From positions 682,001 through 746,000 of the forward strand of contig SPDP01000001.1 in NCBI GenBank assembly GCA_009360345.1: a stretch of 64,000 bases of DNA. The letters run 5' to 3'. A model generated the notes under the pieces. It was given only the letters and a program-made list of their open reading frames with translations, searched no databases and was not told where the DNA came from. Shown in pieces: positions 8,065 to 19,246 of this stretch; within the stretch, counting starts at the first letter, position 1, and every line of letters begins with the position of its first letter. The translations under genes and the position numbers were made by a program. The DNA is from Alcaligenaceae bacterium SAGV5. GTDB lineage: Bacteria > Pseudomonadota > Gammaproteobacteria > Burkholderiales > Burkholderiaceae_B.

Positions 8065-8876
8065 GGTCTTTTCTGGTTAGGTTGCATGGTTGATGCAGGT
8101 TTCCTTGGATTCGGTTTGGCGCTGGCCGGCGGCCGGGCGGTGGTGACCGCGAAGCCGTTCGGATAGCGCAGGTCCGCATGCTCCAGCTTGCCGATGCGCG
8201 ATTCGATCACCGGAATCGCCTGCACGAAACGCTGCACGCGGGATTCCAGCGAGGCGGTATCCGTGCCGGGCGAGGTGGTCGGTTCGCGCCCCAGGTCGAT
8301 GATCGCGCCGTTGGACAGCTCCACCTGCCAGGCATAGCGGGGCGTCAGCACCACCCGCAGCGGATCGAGCCTGACCGGCGCAAACCAGCGCATCAGTTCG
8401 GCGTAGCGCTGGGCCACCAGCTTCTCCGACCCTTCGGGGCCGCCGAAGATCGGCAGTTGATGATCGTCCTCGGCCTCGCCCAGATTGGCGGTGAACGATT
8501 CGCCGTAGGTATTGAGCAAGCGGTTCTCGTTCCACAGCCCCAGCGGCTGGTGTTCCTGTATGGTCACGACCAGTGAATTGGGCCATTGCCTGCGCAGCGA
8601 CGCCTGCCGCACCCAGGGCACCGTCTCGAACACCTGCCGCATCTGCTCCAGGTTGGCGGTGAAGAAATTGCCCGTCAGCCGGCCGGAGATGGCCGGATGC
8701 ACGCTGGCCGGCGTCACGTGCTGGAGCGAGCCGTCCTCGGCTTCGATCCATATCGTCTGCAGCGCGAACACCGGTCGCTGCGCCAGCCACAGCAGCGCGC
8801 ACGCCGTCAGTACCAGCGCCGCGGCGAGGTACAAGGTGTTGGCGATGAGGTTCAGGGTACGGGAGTCGTTCCACAC
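8061..8876 (-). CDS. ftsQ: cell division protein FtsQ
   Basis: Bitopic inner-membrane divisome protein of 271 residues that links FtsA/FtsZ to FtsL, FtsB and FtsI. A short cytoplasmic N-terminus is followed by one membrane segment (about residues 12-34), then a POTRA domain (about 37-110) and a beta domain. GNFFTANLEQM and VPWVRQASLRRQWP are typical FtsQ POTRA sequences. The start is GTG at 8876. A Pro/Lys-rich tail of about 20 residues ends the protein. It lies 20 bases after ddlB and overlaps ftsA by four bases. Confidence 0.95.
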   Translation of the reverse strand: MWNDSRTLNLIANTLYLAAALVLTACALLWLAQRPVFALQTIWIEAEDGSLQHVTPASVHPAISGRLTGNFFTANLEQMRQVFETVPWVRQASLRRQWPNSLVVTIQEHQPLGLWNENRLLNTYGESFTANLGEAEDDHQLPIFGGPEGSEKLVAQRYAELMRWFAPVRLDPLRVVLTPRYAWQVELSNGAIIDLGREPTTSPGTDTASLESRVQRFVQAIPVIESRIGKLEHADLRYPNGFAVTTARPPASAKPNPRKPASTMQPNQKRP

Positions 8877-8896
8877 AGAGCGTCCGATTCAATCTC

Positions 8897-9841
8897 TTAC
8901 GAAGACCGGCTCGAGACCTTGCAGCGGGCATCCTTCAGGATTTCCACACACAGGGTTTCGTAGCTCATGCCGTCGGCGGCGGCCGCCATGGGCACCAGGG
9001 AATGGCCGGTCATGCCGGGCGAAGTATTGACCTCCAGCAAGTAGGGTTGGTTGTCGGCGTCCAACATGACGTCCACCCGGCCCCACCCTTCACAGCCCAG
9101 GACGCGATACGCGGCCTCGCTGATGTCCTGGACACGCTGCGTGACCGCGGGCGGCAGTTGCGCCGGACACAGATAGCGGGTGTCGTCGGTGAAATACTTG
9201 TGCTCGTAGTCGTAGTTGCCGTCGGGCGCCACGATCTCGACCACCGGCAGTGCCCGCGCGGCGGCGCCGGTGCCCAGGATCGCCACGGTCAGTTCGCGGC
9301 CCTGGATGAAAGACTCGGCCAGCACATGCTCGTCGTACTCGGCCGCCAGATCGTAGGCCACGCGCATGCCGGCGGGATCGTCGACCTTGGTCACGCCTAT
9401 GGTGGACCCTTCGTGGGGCGGCTTGACGATCAGCGGCAGGCCCAGGCGAGCGGCCACCCTGGCCAGGTCGGAATGGCGGTCCAGGCTCTCGAAGCGCGGC
9501 GTGGGCAGGCCCTCGTCGACCCAGATGCGCTTGGTCATGGTCTTGTCCATGGCCAGCGCGGAGGCCAGCGGCCCGCTGCCGGTATAAGGCACGCGCAGCA
9601 GTTCCAGCGCGCCCTGGATCGTGCCGTCCTCGCCATAGCGGCCATGCAGGGCGATGAACACGCGGTCAAAGCGCTCCTCGGCCAGCTCGGCCAGCGAACG
9701 CACGCCGGTGTCGAACAGGTGCGCCTCGACGCCGGCGCTGCGCAGGGCCCGGTGCACGCCGGTGCCCGACATGATGGACACGTCGCGCTCGGCGGACTTG
9801 CCGCCGTACAACACCCCGACCTTGCCGAATTGCGCACTCAT
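8897..9841 (-). CDS. ddlB: D-alanine-D-alanine ligase
   Basis: ATP-grasp ligase of 314 residues making the D-Ala-D-Ala dipeptide for MurF in the cytoplasm. Recognised by [17 protein letters not shown] at the N-terminus, [11 protein letters not shown] in the ATP-grasp centre, and [21 protein letters not shown] with GMTGHSLVP at the C-terminus. The ATG at 9841 overlaps the murC stop (ATGA). The reading frame remains open upstream through murC in another frame, which is not coding. Confidence 0.97.
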   Translation of the reverse strand: MSAQFGKVGVLYGGKSAERDVSIMSGTGVHRALRSAGVEAHLFDTGVRSLAELAEERFDRVFIALHGRYGEDGTIQGALELLRVPYTGSGPLASALAMDKTMTKRIWVDEGLPTPRFESLDRHSDLARVAARLGLPLIVKPPHEGSTIGVTKVDDPAGMRVAYDLAAEYDEHVLAESFIQGRELTVAILGTGAAARALPVVEIVAPDGNYDYEHKYFTDDTRYLCPAQLPPAVTQRVQDISEAAYRVLGCEGWGRVDVMLDADNQPYLLEVNTSPGMTGHSLVPMAAAADGMSYETLCVEILKDARCKVSSRSS

Positions 9842-11277
9842 TGCTGTGTCCCTACGTGATCCGATGCCGGAGCGAACAGCGCTCCCATCCTTGCCGGCAT
9901 GCTTCCGATGGAGCCGGCGCCCATTGCGATGACGACATCGCCGTCGCGCGCAAAATCCGCGATGGCCTGCGGCATGTCGGCGATGTCCTCGACGAACACC
10001 GGCTCGACCTTGCCGGCCACGCGCACGGCGCGCGCCAGCGAGCGGCCATCCGCCGCCACGATGGGCGGTTCGCCCGCGGCATAGACCTCGGCCAGCAGCA
10101 GGGCATCGGCGGTACCCAGCACTTTGACGAAATCCTCGAAGCAATCCCGTGTGCGTGTGTAACGATGGGGCTGGAACGCCAGCACGATGCGCTGGCGCGG
10201 ATAGGCGCCGCGCGCCGCCGCCAGCGTGGCGGCCATTTCCACGGGGTGGTGGCCGTAGTCGTCGATCAGCGTGAAACTGCCGCCGCCGTGCTCGGCCTTC
10301 ACCGGGAACACGCCCGCCTGCGTGAAACGGCGGTTGACCCCCTTGAACGCCGCCAGGGCCTCGCGTATGGCATCGTCCGACACACCCAGCTCGGTCGCCA
10401 CCGCGATGGTCGCCAGCGCGTTGCGCACGTTGTGCTCGCCGGGCAGGTTCAAGGTGATGTCGAGCGGGGGCAGTTCGACCTGGCGGTCCCGCCGCCTGAC
10501 GGTAAAGCACATACGGGGACCGTCCGCCTGGACGTCGGTCGCCCGCACCTGGGCATCGGCGGCGAATCCATAGGTGGTCACCGGCCGCGACACGAAGGGC
10601 AGGATCTCGCGCACGTTGGCGTCGTCGATGCACAACACCGCGGTGCCGTAGAACGGCATCCGCTGCGTGAACTCGACGAATGCGCTCTTGAGCCGCGCGA
10701 AATCGTGGCCGTAGGTATCCATGTGGTCGGCGTCGATATTGGTGATCACCGACATGACGGGCAGCAGGTTCAGGAACGAAGCATCCGACTCGTCGGCCTC
10801 CACCACGATGAACTCGCCCTGTCCCAGCTTGGCATTGGCGCCCGCCGAATTCAGGCGGCCGCCGATGACGAAGGTCGGATCCAGGCCGCCCGCCGCCAGC
10901 ACGCTGGCGATCAGGCTGGTCGTGGTGGTCTTGCCGTGCGTGCCCGCCACCGCGATGCCGCGCTTCAGGCGCATCAGCTCGGCCAGCATGACGGCGCGCG
11001 GCACGACCGGGATGCGCTTGTTGCGCGCGGCGATCACTTCCGGGTTGTTGCCCGCCACCGCGGTTGACGTGACGATGGCATCCACGCCTTCGACGTTGTC
11101 GGCGCTATGGCCCTGGGTGATGTGCGCGCCCAGCTCCGCCAGCCGGCGGGTGGTGGCGCTGTCGGCCAGGTCGGAGCCACTGATGCGGTAGCCGAGGTTC
11201 AGCAGCACCTCGGCGATCCCGCTCATGCCGGAGCCGCCTATGCCAACGAAATGGATGTGTCGGATTCGATGTCTCAT
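9838..11277 (-). CDS. murC: UDP-N-acetylmuramate-L-alanine ligase
   Basis: Cytoplasmic ATP-dependent ligase adding L-Ala to UDP-MurNAc, first amino acid of the stem peptide. The 479-residue protein has the N-terminal UDP-binding loop [15 protein letters not shown], the ATP P-loop [10 protein letters not shown] and the Mur-ligase DDYGHHP motif. It follows murG by six bases and overlaps ddlB by four, in the conserved order murG-murC-ddlB. Confidence 0.98.
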   Translation of the reverse strand: MRHRIRHIHFVGIGGSGMSGIAEVLLNLGYRISGSDLADSATTRRLAELGAHITQGHSADNVEGVDAIVTSTAVAGNNPEVIAARNKRIPVVPRAVMLAELMRLKRGIAVAGTHGKTTTTSLIASVLAAGGLDPTFVIGGRLNSAGANAKLGQGEFIVVEADESDASFLNLLPVMSVITNIDADHMDTYGHDFARLKSAFVEFTQRMPFYGTAVLCIDDANVREILPFVSRPVTTYGFAADAQVRATDVQADGPRMCFTVRRRDRQVELPPLDITLNLPGEHNVRNALATIAVATELGVSDDAIREALAAFKGVNRRFTQAGVFPVKAEHGGGSFTLIDDYGHHPVEMAATLAAARGAYPRQRIVLAFQPHRYTRTRDCFEDFVKVLGTADALLLAEVYAAGEPPIVAADGRSLARAVRVAGKVEPVFVEDIADMPQAIADFARDGDVVIAMGAGSIGSMPARMGALFAPASDHVGTQQ

Positions 11278-11283
11278 GATGTG

Positions 11284-12351
11284 TCAGCGTCGCGCCGCCG
11301 CCTCGCAAATGTCGGCGATCCGCTCGGTGGCGAGCGGATGCGCCAGCGCTCGCGCGCGGGTCGCGGTTTCGGCCAGTTCGGCCCGGGTGCGTTGCCGCAG
11401 CCAGTCGGCCAGCCACTCGGCCGTCAGGGCCGATTGCGGCTGCAGCCATCCGGCCTGCGCATCGCTCAGATACTTGGCATTGGTGGTCTGGTGATCGTCC
11501 ACCGCGTGGGGGAACGGCACGAACAGGGCCGCCACGCCCGCCGCGCTGACCTCGGCCACCGTCATCGCGCCGGAACGGCAGATGACCAGGTCGGCGTCGG
11601 CATAGGCGGACGCCATGTCGGCGATGAACGCGCGGCAGTCGGCGTCCACTCCCGCCCGGGCATACGCCGCGCGCAGTTCCTCGATGTGTTTTTCGCCCGC
11701 CTGGTGCAACACCTTCGGGCGCGTGTCCGGCCCCAGCATCGCCAGGGCCGCCGGAACGGTGCTGTTGAGCGCCTGCGCGCCCAGGCTGCCGCCCACCACC
11801 AGGAGGCGCAGCGGACCGGCGTGGCCGGCGAAACGCTCGGCGGGCGGCGCCACGGCCGCCACCTCGGGCCGGACGGGGTTGCCAGTCAGTTCCCCGGGCA
11901 AGGCACCGGGGAACGCGGTCAACACCTTGCTCGCCCAGCGCGCCAGCACGCGATTGGTCATGCCGGCCACGGAATTCTGTTCGTGCACCACCAGCGGCGT
12001 ACCGCGCAGGCGCGCCATCAGTCCGCCGGGCAGCGCGACGTAGCCGCCCATGCCGAGCACCACGTCGGGACGGTGGCGGCGCAGCGCCGACAGCGCCTGG
12101 GACGCGGCCCGGACCAGCGTGAACGGCAGTTTGAGCAGCGTGGCCGGGCCCTTGCCGCGCACGCCGGAGAAGCGCACGGGTGCCATCGGGATGCCGTGGG
12201 GCGGGACGAGCCGGCCCTCCATGGCGTCCGGATTGCCCATCCAGACCACGTTCCAGCCGCGCGCGCGCAGCGCGCCGGCGACGGCCAGCCCAGGCATGAT
12301 GTGCCCGCCGGTGCCGCCGGCCATCACCATCAGCGTGCGCGGCGCGTTCAT
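11284..12351 (-). CDS. murG: UDP-GlcNAc:undecaprenyl-PP-MurNAc-pentapeptide GlcNAc transferase
   Basis: Peripheral inner-membrane glycosyltransferase (GT28) that converts lipid I to lipid II. 355 residues. The N-terminal glycine-rich loop [27 protein letters not shown], and the C-terminal donor site [12 protein letters not shown] are diagnostic. The ATG at 12351 overlaps the ftsW stop by four bases; a longer frame to 13275 is a shadow of ftsW. Confidence 0.98.
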   Translation of the reverse strand: MNAPRTLMVMAGGTGGHIMPGLAVAGALRARGWNVVWMGNPDAMEGRLVPPHGIPMAPVRFSGVRGKGPATLLKLPFTLVRAASQALSALRRHRPDVVLGMGGYVALPGGLMARLRGTPLVVHEQNSVAGMTNRVLARWASKVLTAFPGALPGELTGNPVRPEVAAVAPPAERFAGHAGPLRLLVVGGSLGAQALNSTVPAALAMLGPDTRPKVLHQAGEKHIEELRAAYARAGVDADCRAFIADMASAYADADLVICRSGAMTVAEVSAAGVAALFVPFPHAVDDHQTTNAKYLSDAQAGWLQPQSALTAEWLADWLRQRTRAELAETATRARALAHPLATERIADICEAAARR

Positions 12352-13541
12352 AGCCGCCCTCCACGCATCAGGATGCGGTTCTCGTAGTCCACCCGCATCA
12401 ACACGGCCAGCGCCGCCATGTTGGCGATGATGCCCGAGCCGCCGAAGCTCATGAAAGGCAGCGTCAGGCCCTTGGTCGGCAAGAGGCCCAGGTTCACGCC
12501 CATGTTGATCAGCGCCTGCACGCCTATCCACAGCACCACGCCCTTGGCCACGAGCCCGCTGAACACCCGGTCCATGGCGATGGCCTGGCGGCCGATCTCG
12601 AAGCCCCGGCGCACGATCACGAAGAACAGCGTGATCACCACCAGCACGCCCACGAAGCCCAGTTCCTCGCCGATCACGGCCAACAGGAAATCGGTGTGCG
12701 CCTCCGGCAGGTAGTGCAGCTTTTCCACGCTGGCGCCCAGCCCCACGCCGAACCATTCGCCGCGGCCGAAGGCGATGAGCGAATGCGACAACTGGTAGGC
12801 CTTGCCGAGCGCATTGACCTCGGTCCAGGGATCCAGGTAGGCGAACAGGCGCTCGCGCCGCCAGGGCGCGGCCCAGATCAGCAGCAGGAAGGTCGACACC
12901 AGCACCGCGGTCAGGCCGCCGAACAGCTTGCCGTTGATGCCGCCCAGGAACAGGATGCCCATCGAGATGGCGACGATGACCACGAAGGCGCCCAGGTCGG
13001 GTTCGAGCAGCAACAGCAGGCCGGTGGCGGCCATCGCGCAGGCCATGGGCAGGAAGCCGCGCACGAAATTCTGCATGTAGGCCTGTTTGCGCACGGTGTA
13101 GTCGGCGGCGTAGATCAGCACGGCCAGCTTCATCAGCTCCGAGGGCTGGAAGTTGACGAAGCCCAGCGGCAGCCAGCGGTGCGAGCCGTTCACTTCCTTG
13201 CCTATGCCGGGAATCAGCACGGCCACCAGCAGGAACAGCGCCACGCCGAACACGGGCATCGAGAATTTCTGCCACACGTCCATGCGGATCGTGAACGTGG
13301 CCGCGGCCACCACCACCCCCAGCGTCAGGTACAGCGCATGGCGGACCAGGAAATAATAGTTGCCGTAGTTGGCGAACTTGGGCGAGTCGGACAACGTGAC
13401 CGACGCGGAGTACACCATGACCAGCCCGATCAGCAGCAGCGACAGGGCCGAAGTGACGAGCGCCGCATCGTAGTTCAGCATCCGCGTGCGGCTGGGCCGT
13501 ACGGCGTTGACGCTACCGGTCAGTTCGGCGAACAGGCTCAT
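12348..13541 (-). CDS. ftsW: peptidoglycan glycosyltransferase FtsW
   Basis: SEDS-family polytopic membrane enzyme of 397 residues that polymerises lipid II at the septum together with FtsI. Visible family motifs include LVMVYSAS in the first membrane segment, [21 protein letters not shown] residues in order, and [13 protein letters not shown] near the end. About ten hydrophobic segments are present. The ATG at 13541 lies four bases after the murD stop; the frame extends upstream but only as an antisense-like Cys/Arg-rich shadow of murD. Confidence 0.97.
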   Translation of the reverse strand: MSLFAELTGSVNAVRPSRTRMLNYDAALVTSALSLLLIGLVMVYSASVTLSDSPKFANYGNYYFLVRHALYLTLGVVVAAATFTIRMDVWQKFSMPVFGVALFLLVAVLIPGIGKEVNGSHRWLPLGFVNFQPSELMKLAVLIYAADYTVRKQAYMQNFVRGFLPMACAMAATGLLLLLEPDLGAFVVIVAISMGILFLGGINGKLFGGLTAVLVSTFLLLIWAAPWRRERLFAYLDPWTEVNALGKAYQLSHSLIAFGRGEWFGVGLGASVEKLHYLPEAHTDFLLAVIGEELGFVGVLVVITLFFVIVRRGFEIGRQAIAMDRVFSGLVAKGVVLWIGVQALINMGVNLGLLPTKGLTLPFMSFGGSGIIANMAALAVLMRVDYENRILMRGGRL

Positions 13542-13545
13542 CGGG

Positions 13546-15105
13546 TCACACCTCCCCCCGGTCGGCCGCGAGCGTCTGCACGGCATCGACGAACTGGTCG
13601 GCGCGGTGCTTGTAGTCGCGGAACATGTCGAAGCTGGCGCAGGCCGGCGACAGCAGCACGGCATCGCCCGGCTGCGCCAGGTCCAGGGCCGCGCGCACGG
13701 CGGCGTCCAGGTCCTGTCCGGCGGCCAGCGGCACGCCGGTGTCCTTCAGCGCGTCGGCGATCAGCGGCCCGTCGCGGCCGATCAGGACCACGGCGCGCGC
13801 ATGCAAGGCCACGGCACGGGCCAACGGCGAGAAATCCTGCCCCTTGCCCACGCCGCCGGCGATCAGCACGCTGCGCTGTCCCAGGCCCTCCAGCGCGGCG
13901 ACGGTCGCGCCCACGTTGGTGCCCTTGCTGTCGTCGATGAAGTCCACGCCGGCGATGCCGCGCACGAACTCCACCCGATGCGGCTCGCCCCGGTACTCGC
14001 GCACGGCGCGCAGCAGCGGCGCCCAGGGCAGCCCCAGGCTGCGCGCCAGCAGCAGCGCCGCCTGGACGTTCAGGGCGTTGTGCAGGCCCCGGATCAGCAG
14101 CGCATCGACCGGCATCAGGCGATTCACCCGCCCGTCGGGACGGGTCACGACCTCGCCCTTCTTGCGCTTGGGCGGCGGCGCGTCGAAATCCTCGGCCGCC
14201 GCCTCGGCCAGCCAGGCCACGCCGTGGCTGTGGTCCAGCCCCAGGTCGCCCGTGGCCACCGGCGCCTCGCGTCCGAAGCTGCGCACGTGCTCGGCGTCCA
14301 GCCGCTCGACCATGGCCGCCACCTGGGCATCGTCGCGATTGACGACGGCCACCGACGACGACGCCAGCAGCCGGGCCTTGGCGGCGCCATACGCGCGCAT
14401 GTCGCCGTGCCAGTCCAGGTGGTCCTGGCTCAGGTTCAGCACCGCGCCCGCGTCGGGCCGCAGGCTGTGCGTGGTTTCCAGCTGGAAGCTGGACAGCTCC
14501 AGCACCCAGACGTCCGGCAGGCGGTCCTCGTCCAGCGCGGCGATCAGCGCGGTCAGCGCGGCCGGGCTGATGTTGCCCGCCACGGCCACCGAACGGCCGG
14601 CGGCCTCGACCAGGTGTCCCGTCAGCGCGCACACGGTCGTCTTGCCGTTGGTGCCGGTCACCGCCAGCACGCGCGGCGCGTACGACCGGGTGGCGGCCAG
14701 CCCGGCCAGGGCCAGCGCGAACAGCTCGATCTCGCCGATGACCGGAATCCCGCGCTCGCGCGCGGCGCCGACCAGCTCGCCCGCGGGCGCCGCGTGCGGC
14801 GGCAGGCCCGGACTGATGACGACGCGCTCGACGCCCTCGAGCAGGGCGGGATCGAAGACACGCGCGCCGCCGCTGTCCCGCATGGCCTCCGCGCCCAGCC
14901 GGAATTCGGCGTGCGGCGCCGCTTCCCGCAGGGCCTGCAGGCCCGCCGGCTCGGCGCGCGAGTCGGCCACGCGCAGGCCCCCGCCCGCCCGCGCGCACCA
15001 GCGCACGGCGGCCGCGCCCGACTCGCCCAGGCCCAGGACCAGGGTGAACGGCGCTTGCGCTGCGGTTTCAACGGGGGTTTGCATGTTCAGCGATTCGTCC
15101 TGCAC
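13546..15105 (-). CDS. murD: UDP-N-acetylmuramoylalanine-D-glutamate ligase
   Basis: Cytoplasmic Mur ligase adding D-Glu to UDP-MurNAc-L-Ala. 519 residues, somewhat longer than the E. coli enzyme (438). P-loop [15 protein letters not shown] and the SQDHLDWHG motif are present, and [11 protein letters not shown] lies in the C-terminal domain. Extra length comes partly from an insert with a [11 protein letters not shown] basic stretch in the central region. The frame can start at GTG 15105 or ATG 15084 (MQTPVET); the ATG has a weak AGGA upstream and may be the real start. The mraY stop is three bases before the GTG. Confidence 0.96.
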   Translation of the reverse strand: MQDESLNMQTPVETAAQAPFTLVLGLGESGAAAVRWCARAGGGLRVADSRAEPAGLQALREAAPHAEFRLGAEAMRDSGGARVFDPALLEGVERVVISPGLPPHAAPAGELVGAARERGIPVIGEIELFALALAGLAATRSYAPRVLAVTGTNGKTTVCALTGHLVEAAGRSVAVAGNISPAALTALIAALDEDRLPDVWVLELSSFQLETTHSLRPDAGAVLNLSQDHLDWHGDMRAYGAAKARLLASSSVAVVNRDDAQVAAMVERLDAEHVRSFGREAPVATGDLGLDHSHGVAWLAEAAAEDFDAPPPKRKKGEVVTRPDGRVNRLMPVDALLIRGLHNALNVQAALLLARSLGLPWAPLLRAVREYRGEPHRVEFVRGIAGVDFIDDSKGTNVGATVAALEGLGQRSVLIAGGVGKGQDFSPLARAVALHARAVVLIGRDGPLIADALKDTGVPLAAGQDLDAAVRAALDLAQPGDAVLLSPACASFDMFRDYKHRADQFVDAVQTLAADRGEV

Positions 15106-15108
15106 GGT

Positions 15109-16278
15109 TCAACGCAACTTCAACGTCGCCAGTCCGATCAGCACCAGCATCATGGTGATGATCCAGAACCGGACGACGACCTGGGTTTCCTTCCAGCCGC
15201 TGACCTCGAAGTGATGGTGCAGCGGCGCCATCTTGAATATCCGCCGGCCCTGGCCGTAGCGTTTCTTGGTGTACTTGAACCAGCTCACCTGCAGGATGAC
15301 CGACAACGTCTCGACCACGAACACGCCGCCCATGATGAACAGCACGATCTCCTGCCGCACGATCACCGCCATGGTGCCCAGCGCGCCCCCCAGCGCCAGC
15401 GCGCCGACGTCGCCCATGAAGACCTGGGCCGGATAGGCGTTGAACCACAGGAAGGCCAGGCCCGCGCCGCCCAGCGCCGCGCAGATCACCATCAGCTCCG
15501 AGGCGCCCGGGATGTAGGGGAACAACAGGTACTTGGAATAGTCGACGCGGCCCACGACGTAGGCGAAGACCCCCAGCGCCGTGCCCACCAGCACCGTGGG
15601 CATGATGGCCAGCCCGTCCAGCCCGTCGGTCAGGTTGACCGCGTTGCTGCTGCCCACGATCACCGCCCACGTCAGGGCGATGAAACCGATCACGCCCAGC
15701 GGGTAGCTCACGCTCTTGAAGAAGGGCACGATCAGGTCGGCGCGCGCCGGCAGGTGGTAGCCGAAGCCGCCCGAGATCCAGTCGACGAACAGCGACCAGG
15801 TGCCACCGGCGTCCGGCGCCGAAATGGCGAAGGCCAGGTAGACCGAGGCGACCAGCCCGATCAGCGTCTGCCAGAAGAATTTCTCGCGCGCGGGCATGCC
15901 TTCCGGATCCCGGCGCACGACCTTGCGGTAGTCGTCCGACCAGCCTATCCAGCCAAAGCCGAAGGTGACCAGCAGCACGACCCAGACGAAACGGTTGCTC
16001 CAGTCGGCCCACAGCAGCGTCGACACGCCGATGGAAATCAGGATCAGCGCGCCGCCCATGGTGGGCGTGCCGCTCTTGATCAGATGGGTTTCCGGACCAT
16101 AGGTACGGACGGCCTGGCCGATCTTGAGCGCGGTGAGCTTGCGTATCACCCAGGGACCCGCCATCAGGCCGATCAGCAGAGACGTCGCGCACGCGAGCAC
16201 CGCGCGCAGCGTGATGTAGCTGAACACCGAGAAAGCCCGGTAGTCCTCGGACAGCCACTGGGCCAGTTCAAGCAGCAT
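15109..16278 (-). CDS. mraY: phospho-N-acetylmuramoyl-pentapeptide transferase
   Basis: Polytopic inner-membrane enzyme that transfers phospho-MurNAc-pentapeptide to undecaprenyl phosphate, making lipid I. 389 residues from the ATG at 16278 ([13 protein letters not shown]), the usual MraY N-terminus. Motifs [22 protein letters not shown] and APLHHHFE are all present. A TTG twelve bases upstream is possible but not needed. The start lies inside the end of murE/F, an 11-base overlap. Confidence 0.98.
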   Translation of the reverse strand: MLLELAQWLSEDYRAFSVFSYITLRAVLACATSLLIGLMAGPWVIRKLTALKIGQAVRTYGPETHLIKSGTPTMGGALILISIGVSTLLWADWSNRFVWVVLLVTFGFGWIGWSDDYRKVVRRDPEGMPAREKFFWQTLIGLVASVYLAFAISAPDAGGTWSLFVDWISGGFGYHLPARADLIVPFFKSVSYPLGVIGFIALTWAVIVGSSNAVNLTDGLDGLAIMPTVLVGTALGVFAYVVGRVDYSKYLLFPYIPGASELMVICAALGGAGLAFLWFNAYPAQVFMGDVGALALGGALGTMAVIVRQEIVLFIMGGVFVVETLSVILQVSWFKYTKKRYGQGRRIFKMAPLHHHFEVSGWKETQVVVRFWIITMMLVLIGLATLKLR

Positions 16279-19246
16279 GCTTATTACCAATAGAAGAATG
16301 ATCCGACGGGGGCCCGGCCTGCAACGCCTGCACCACCCGCTCCATACGCATGAAGCGCGAGCCCTTCACCAAGACCGACGCGGGGCGGATCGCCATCACG
16401 GCGGACGCCACCAGCTCGACCGTACCGGCATGCGCCCCGCCGGCGCCGAACGCCCGGACGGAGTCGCGTGTCGCCTCGCCCAGCGCGAACAGCGCGTCGA
16501 CCCCGCGCTCCCTGGCATAGGCGCCGACCTCGGCATGCATGGCCGGCCCCTGGTCGCCGACTTCGCCCATGTCCCCCAGCACCAGCGCCCGCGGCCGCGG
16601 CAGCGTGGCCAGTACGTCGATCGCGGCGCGCACCGAATCGGGATTGGCGTTGTAGGTATCGTCGATCAACAGGGCGCCGCCGGGCAGGCGGTGCCGCTGC
16701 ATGCGGCCCTTGACCGGCGCGAATCCGGCCAGGCCGCGGGCGATGGTGTCCAGGTCCATGCCCGCCGCCAGCGCGCAGGCGGCGGCGGCCAGGGCATTGC
16801 GCACGTTGTGCACGCCGGCCGCGGCCAGCGCGACCTCGATCTGGCCATTCGGGGTCCGCAGCAGGAAACGGGTCTCGAAGGCATCGAGCCGCACGTCCAG
16901 GGCCATGACCTCGACCTCGACCTCGCCCGACAGGCCGAAGCGCAGGCAGCGGCGCGTGCCGGCCAGTTCGGTCCAGACCGGCGTATAGGGATCGTCGCCG
17001 GGGAACACCGCCACGCCATCGGCCGCCAGGGCCGAGATGACGGCGCCGTTCTCGCGCGCGACGGCCTCCACGGTGTGCATGAACTCCTGGTGCTCGCGCT
17101 GGGCGTTGTTGACCAGCGCCACGGTGGGCGCGGCGATCCGCGACAGCTCGGCGATCTCGCCCGGATGGTTCATGCCCAGCTCGATGACGGCGCAGCGATG
17201 CGCGTCGCGCAGCCGCATCAGCGTGAGCGGCACGCCGATCTCGTTGTTCAGGTTGCCTTGCGTGGCCAGCCTGGCGTCGGCGCCGTGGCGCGCGGCGAAA
17301 ATGGCGGCGATCATTTCCTTGGTGGTGGTCTTGCCGTTGCTGCCGGTCACCCCCACCAGCGGGATCGCGAACCGGCCGCGCCACGCGGCCGCCAGATCGC
17401 CCAGCGCGCGCCGGGTGTCGGCCACCACGACCTGCGGCATCCCGGCATCCTCGACGGGGCGCTGCACCACGGCCGCCACGGCGCCGGCCTCGTGCGCCGC
17501 GCGCACGTAGGCATGGCCGTCGAAGCGCTCGCCGCTCAGGGCGAAGAACAATTCACCGGCGGCCACGTTGCGCGAGTCGCTGCCGACATGGGAGAAGGCC
17601 ACGCGATCGGCGCCGGGATCGCCGTGGACGACGCCGCGCATGGCCTGCGCCGCATCATCCACCGTCATCAATCCGCCGGAAACGGACTCGGCGCGATAGG
17701 CGGCCAGGACGGCCACGGCCCGCTCCACGTCCGAGAACGGATGACGAACGCCGTCTATTTCCTGGTAGGCCTCGTGGCCCTTGCCCGCGAGCAGGATCAC
17801 GTCGTCCGCGCGCGCCTGGAGGACCGCTTCCCGGATGGCGAGCGCGCGGTCGGCCTGGACCCGCACGGGGCAGCCCGCGGGCACGCCCGCGAGGATCTGG
17901 TCGATGATGGCCTGGGGCGGTTCGCTACGAGGGTTATCGCTGGTCACCACGACCAGATCGGCGTGGGAGCAGGCCACCTGGGCCATCTGCGGCCGCTTGC
18001 CGGGATCGCGATCACCGCCGCAGCCGAACACGCAAATCCGCCGGCCGCCGCGCGCCCGCGCCACCGGCACGAGGGCGTCGAGGGCGCGCGCCAGGGCGTC
18101 CGGGGTGTGGGCGTAGTCCACCACGACCAGCGGCCCGCCTTCGCCGGGCGCGCGGCCCGGCGCCGCCACCGCTTGCAGCCGGCCGACCGCCGCCTGGGCG
18201 GACGACAGGGCGGACGACACGCGCTGCACGCTCCATCCGAGTTCGAGCAGCACGCCCGCCATCGCGAGCAGGTTCGAAACGTTGTGCTCCCCAAGCAGCG
18301 GCGTGGCGATCTGCACCGCATGGGCCTGCCAGCTCAGGGTGAAAACCATCCCGCTGCCGGTCGCGTGCAGATCGGACGCGCGCAGCACCCGGGGCGCCGC
18401 ATCGCCGGCCCCGGCCGGGTCCAGCGTGTAGGCGATCAGCGCCACGGCCCGGCCGCTGGCCTGGAGCGAGGCAAGCAGCCTCCGGCCGGCCATGTCGTCC
18501 TGGTTCACGACCGCCGCGGCCACGCCCTGCCACGCGAACAGCCTCGCCTTCTCGGCCTCGTAGGCCGCCATGTCCGCGTGATAGTCCAGATGATCGCGGG
18601 TCAGGTTGGTAAAAGCGGCGATATCGACGTGCAGCCCGTCCAGGCGTCCCTCGGCAATGCCGATCGAAGACGCCTCGATCGCGACCGCCTCCACGCCGTC
18701 CCGGCGCATGTCGGCCAGCGCCCGGTGCAGGGCGACGGCATCGGGTGTGGTCAATCCGGTTGCCAGCGCGCGCGACCCGCCATCCGGGCCGGGGATCTGG
18801 ATGCCCAGCGTGCCGATCACGCCGCAGGGCATGCCGCCGTCGGTCAGTGCCTGCGCGATCCATTGCGTGCACGACGTCTTGCCGTTGGTCCCGGTGACGG
18901 CGATCACCTTCATTTCGCGCGAGGGGTCGCCATACCAGCCGGACGCCACGACGCCCAGCGCGGCCTTCAGGCCCGCCGCGGGCAGCGCCGGAATGCTCCG
19001 CTCGGCCAGGTCGCGCGCCAGCGCGGCCGTGCGCTCCGCCGCGGTGTCCTCGAACACCACGGCGCTCGCCCCTCGCTCGAGCGCCTGGCCGATGAAATCG
19101 CGGCCGTCGCTGCGGGCGCCCACATAGGCCAGGAAGATGTCGCCCACCTGCACCGCCCGGGAATCCAGGCGCAAATGCGATCCTGGAGAAGCGTGCTTGC
19201 GCAGCCACGCCAGGATCGAGGAGGCGGGAGACGTCGCCATCGTCAC
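16268..19246 (-). CDS. murE/murF: fused MurE-MurF ligase (adds meso-diaminopimelate, then D-Ala-D-Ala)
   Basis: One 992-residue reading frame joins two complete Mur ligases. Residues 1 to about 520 are MurE: P-loop GTNGKTS at 119-125 and the substrate motif DNPRSEP at 437-443, whose DNPR identifies meso-diaminopimelate (not lysine) as the added amino acid. Residues from about 527 are MurF: P-loop [10 protein letters not shown] at 635-644 and [10 protein letters not shown] later. An ATG at the junction (17668, residue 527) marks the ancestral MurF start, and the intervening linker is only a few residues (SVSGGL). The translation start is GTG 19246, overlapping the ftsI stop, or ATG 19240. MurE-MurF fusions are known from Bordetella and relatives; both steps are cytoplasmic and consecutive, so fusion may channel the intermediate. 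Confidence 0.97.
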   Translation of the reverse strand: MTMATSPASSILAWLRKHASPGSHLRLDSRAVQVGDIFLAYVGARSDGRDFIGQALERGASAVVFEDTAAERTAALARDLAERSIPALPAAGLKAALGVVASGWYGDPSREMKVIAVTGTNGKTSCTQWIAQALTDGGMPCGVIGTLGIQIPGPDGGSRALATGLTTPDAVALHRALADMRRDGVEAVAIEASSIGIAEGRLDGLHVDIAAFTNLTRDHLDYHADMAAYEAEKARLFAWQGVAAAVVNQDDMAGRRLLASLQASGRAVALIAYTLDPAGAGDAAPRVLRASDLHATGSGMVFTLSWQAHAVQIATPLLGEHNVSNLLAMAGVLLELGWSVQRVSSALSSAQAAVGRLQAVAAPGRAPGEGGPLVVVDYAHTPDALARALDALVPVARARGGRRICVFGCGGDRDPGKRPQMAQVACSHADLVVVTSDNPRSEPPQAIIDQILAGVPAGCPVRVQADRALAIREAVLQARADDVILLAGKGHEAYQEIDGVRHPFSDVERAVAVLAAYRAESVSGGLMTVDDAAQAMRGVVHGDPGADRVAFSHVGSDSRNVAAGELFFALSGERFDGHAYVRAAHEAGAVAAVVQRPVEDAGMPQVVVADTRRALGDLAAAWRGRFAIPLVGVTGSNGKTTTKEMIAAIFAARHGADARLATQGNLNNEIGVPLTLMRLRDAHRCAVIELGMNHPGEIAELSRIAAPTVALVNNAQREHQEFMHTVEAVARENGAVISALAADGVAVFPGDDPYTPVWTELAGTRRCLRFGLSGEVEVEVMALDVRLDAFETRFLLRTPNGQIEVALAAAGVHNVRNALAAAACALAAGMDLDTIARGLAGFAPVKGRMQRHRLPGGALLIDDTYNANPDSVRAAIDVLATLPRPRALVLGDMGEVGDQGPAMHAEVGAYARERGVDALFALGEATRDSVRAFGAGGAHAGTVELVASAVMAIRPASVLVKGSRFMRMERVVQALQAGPPSDHSSIGNKHAA

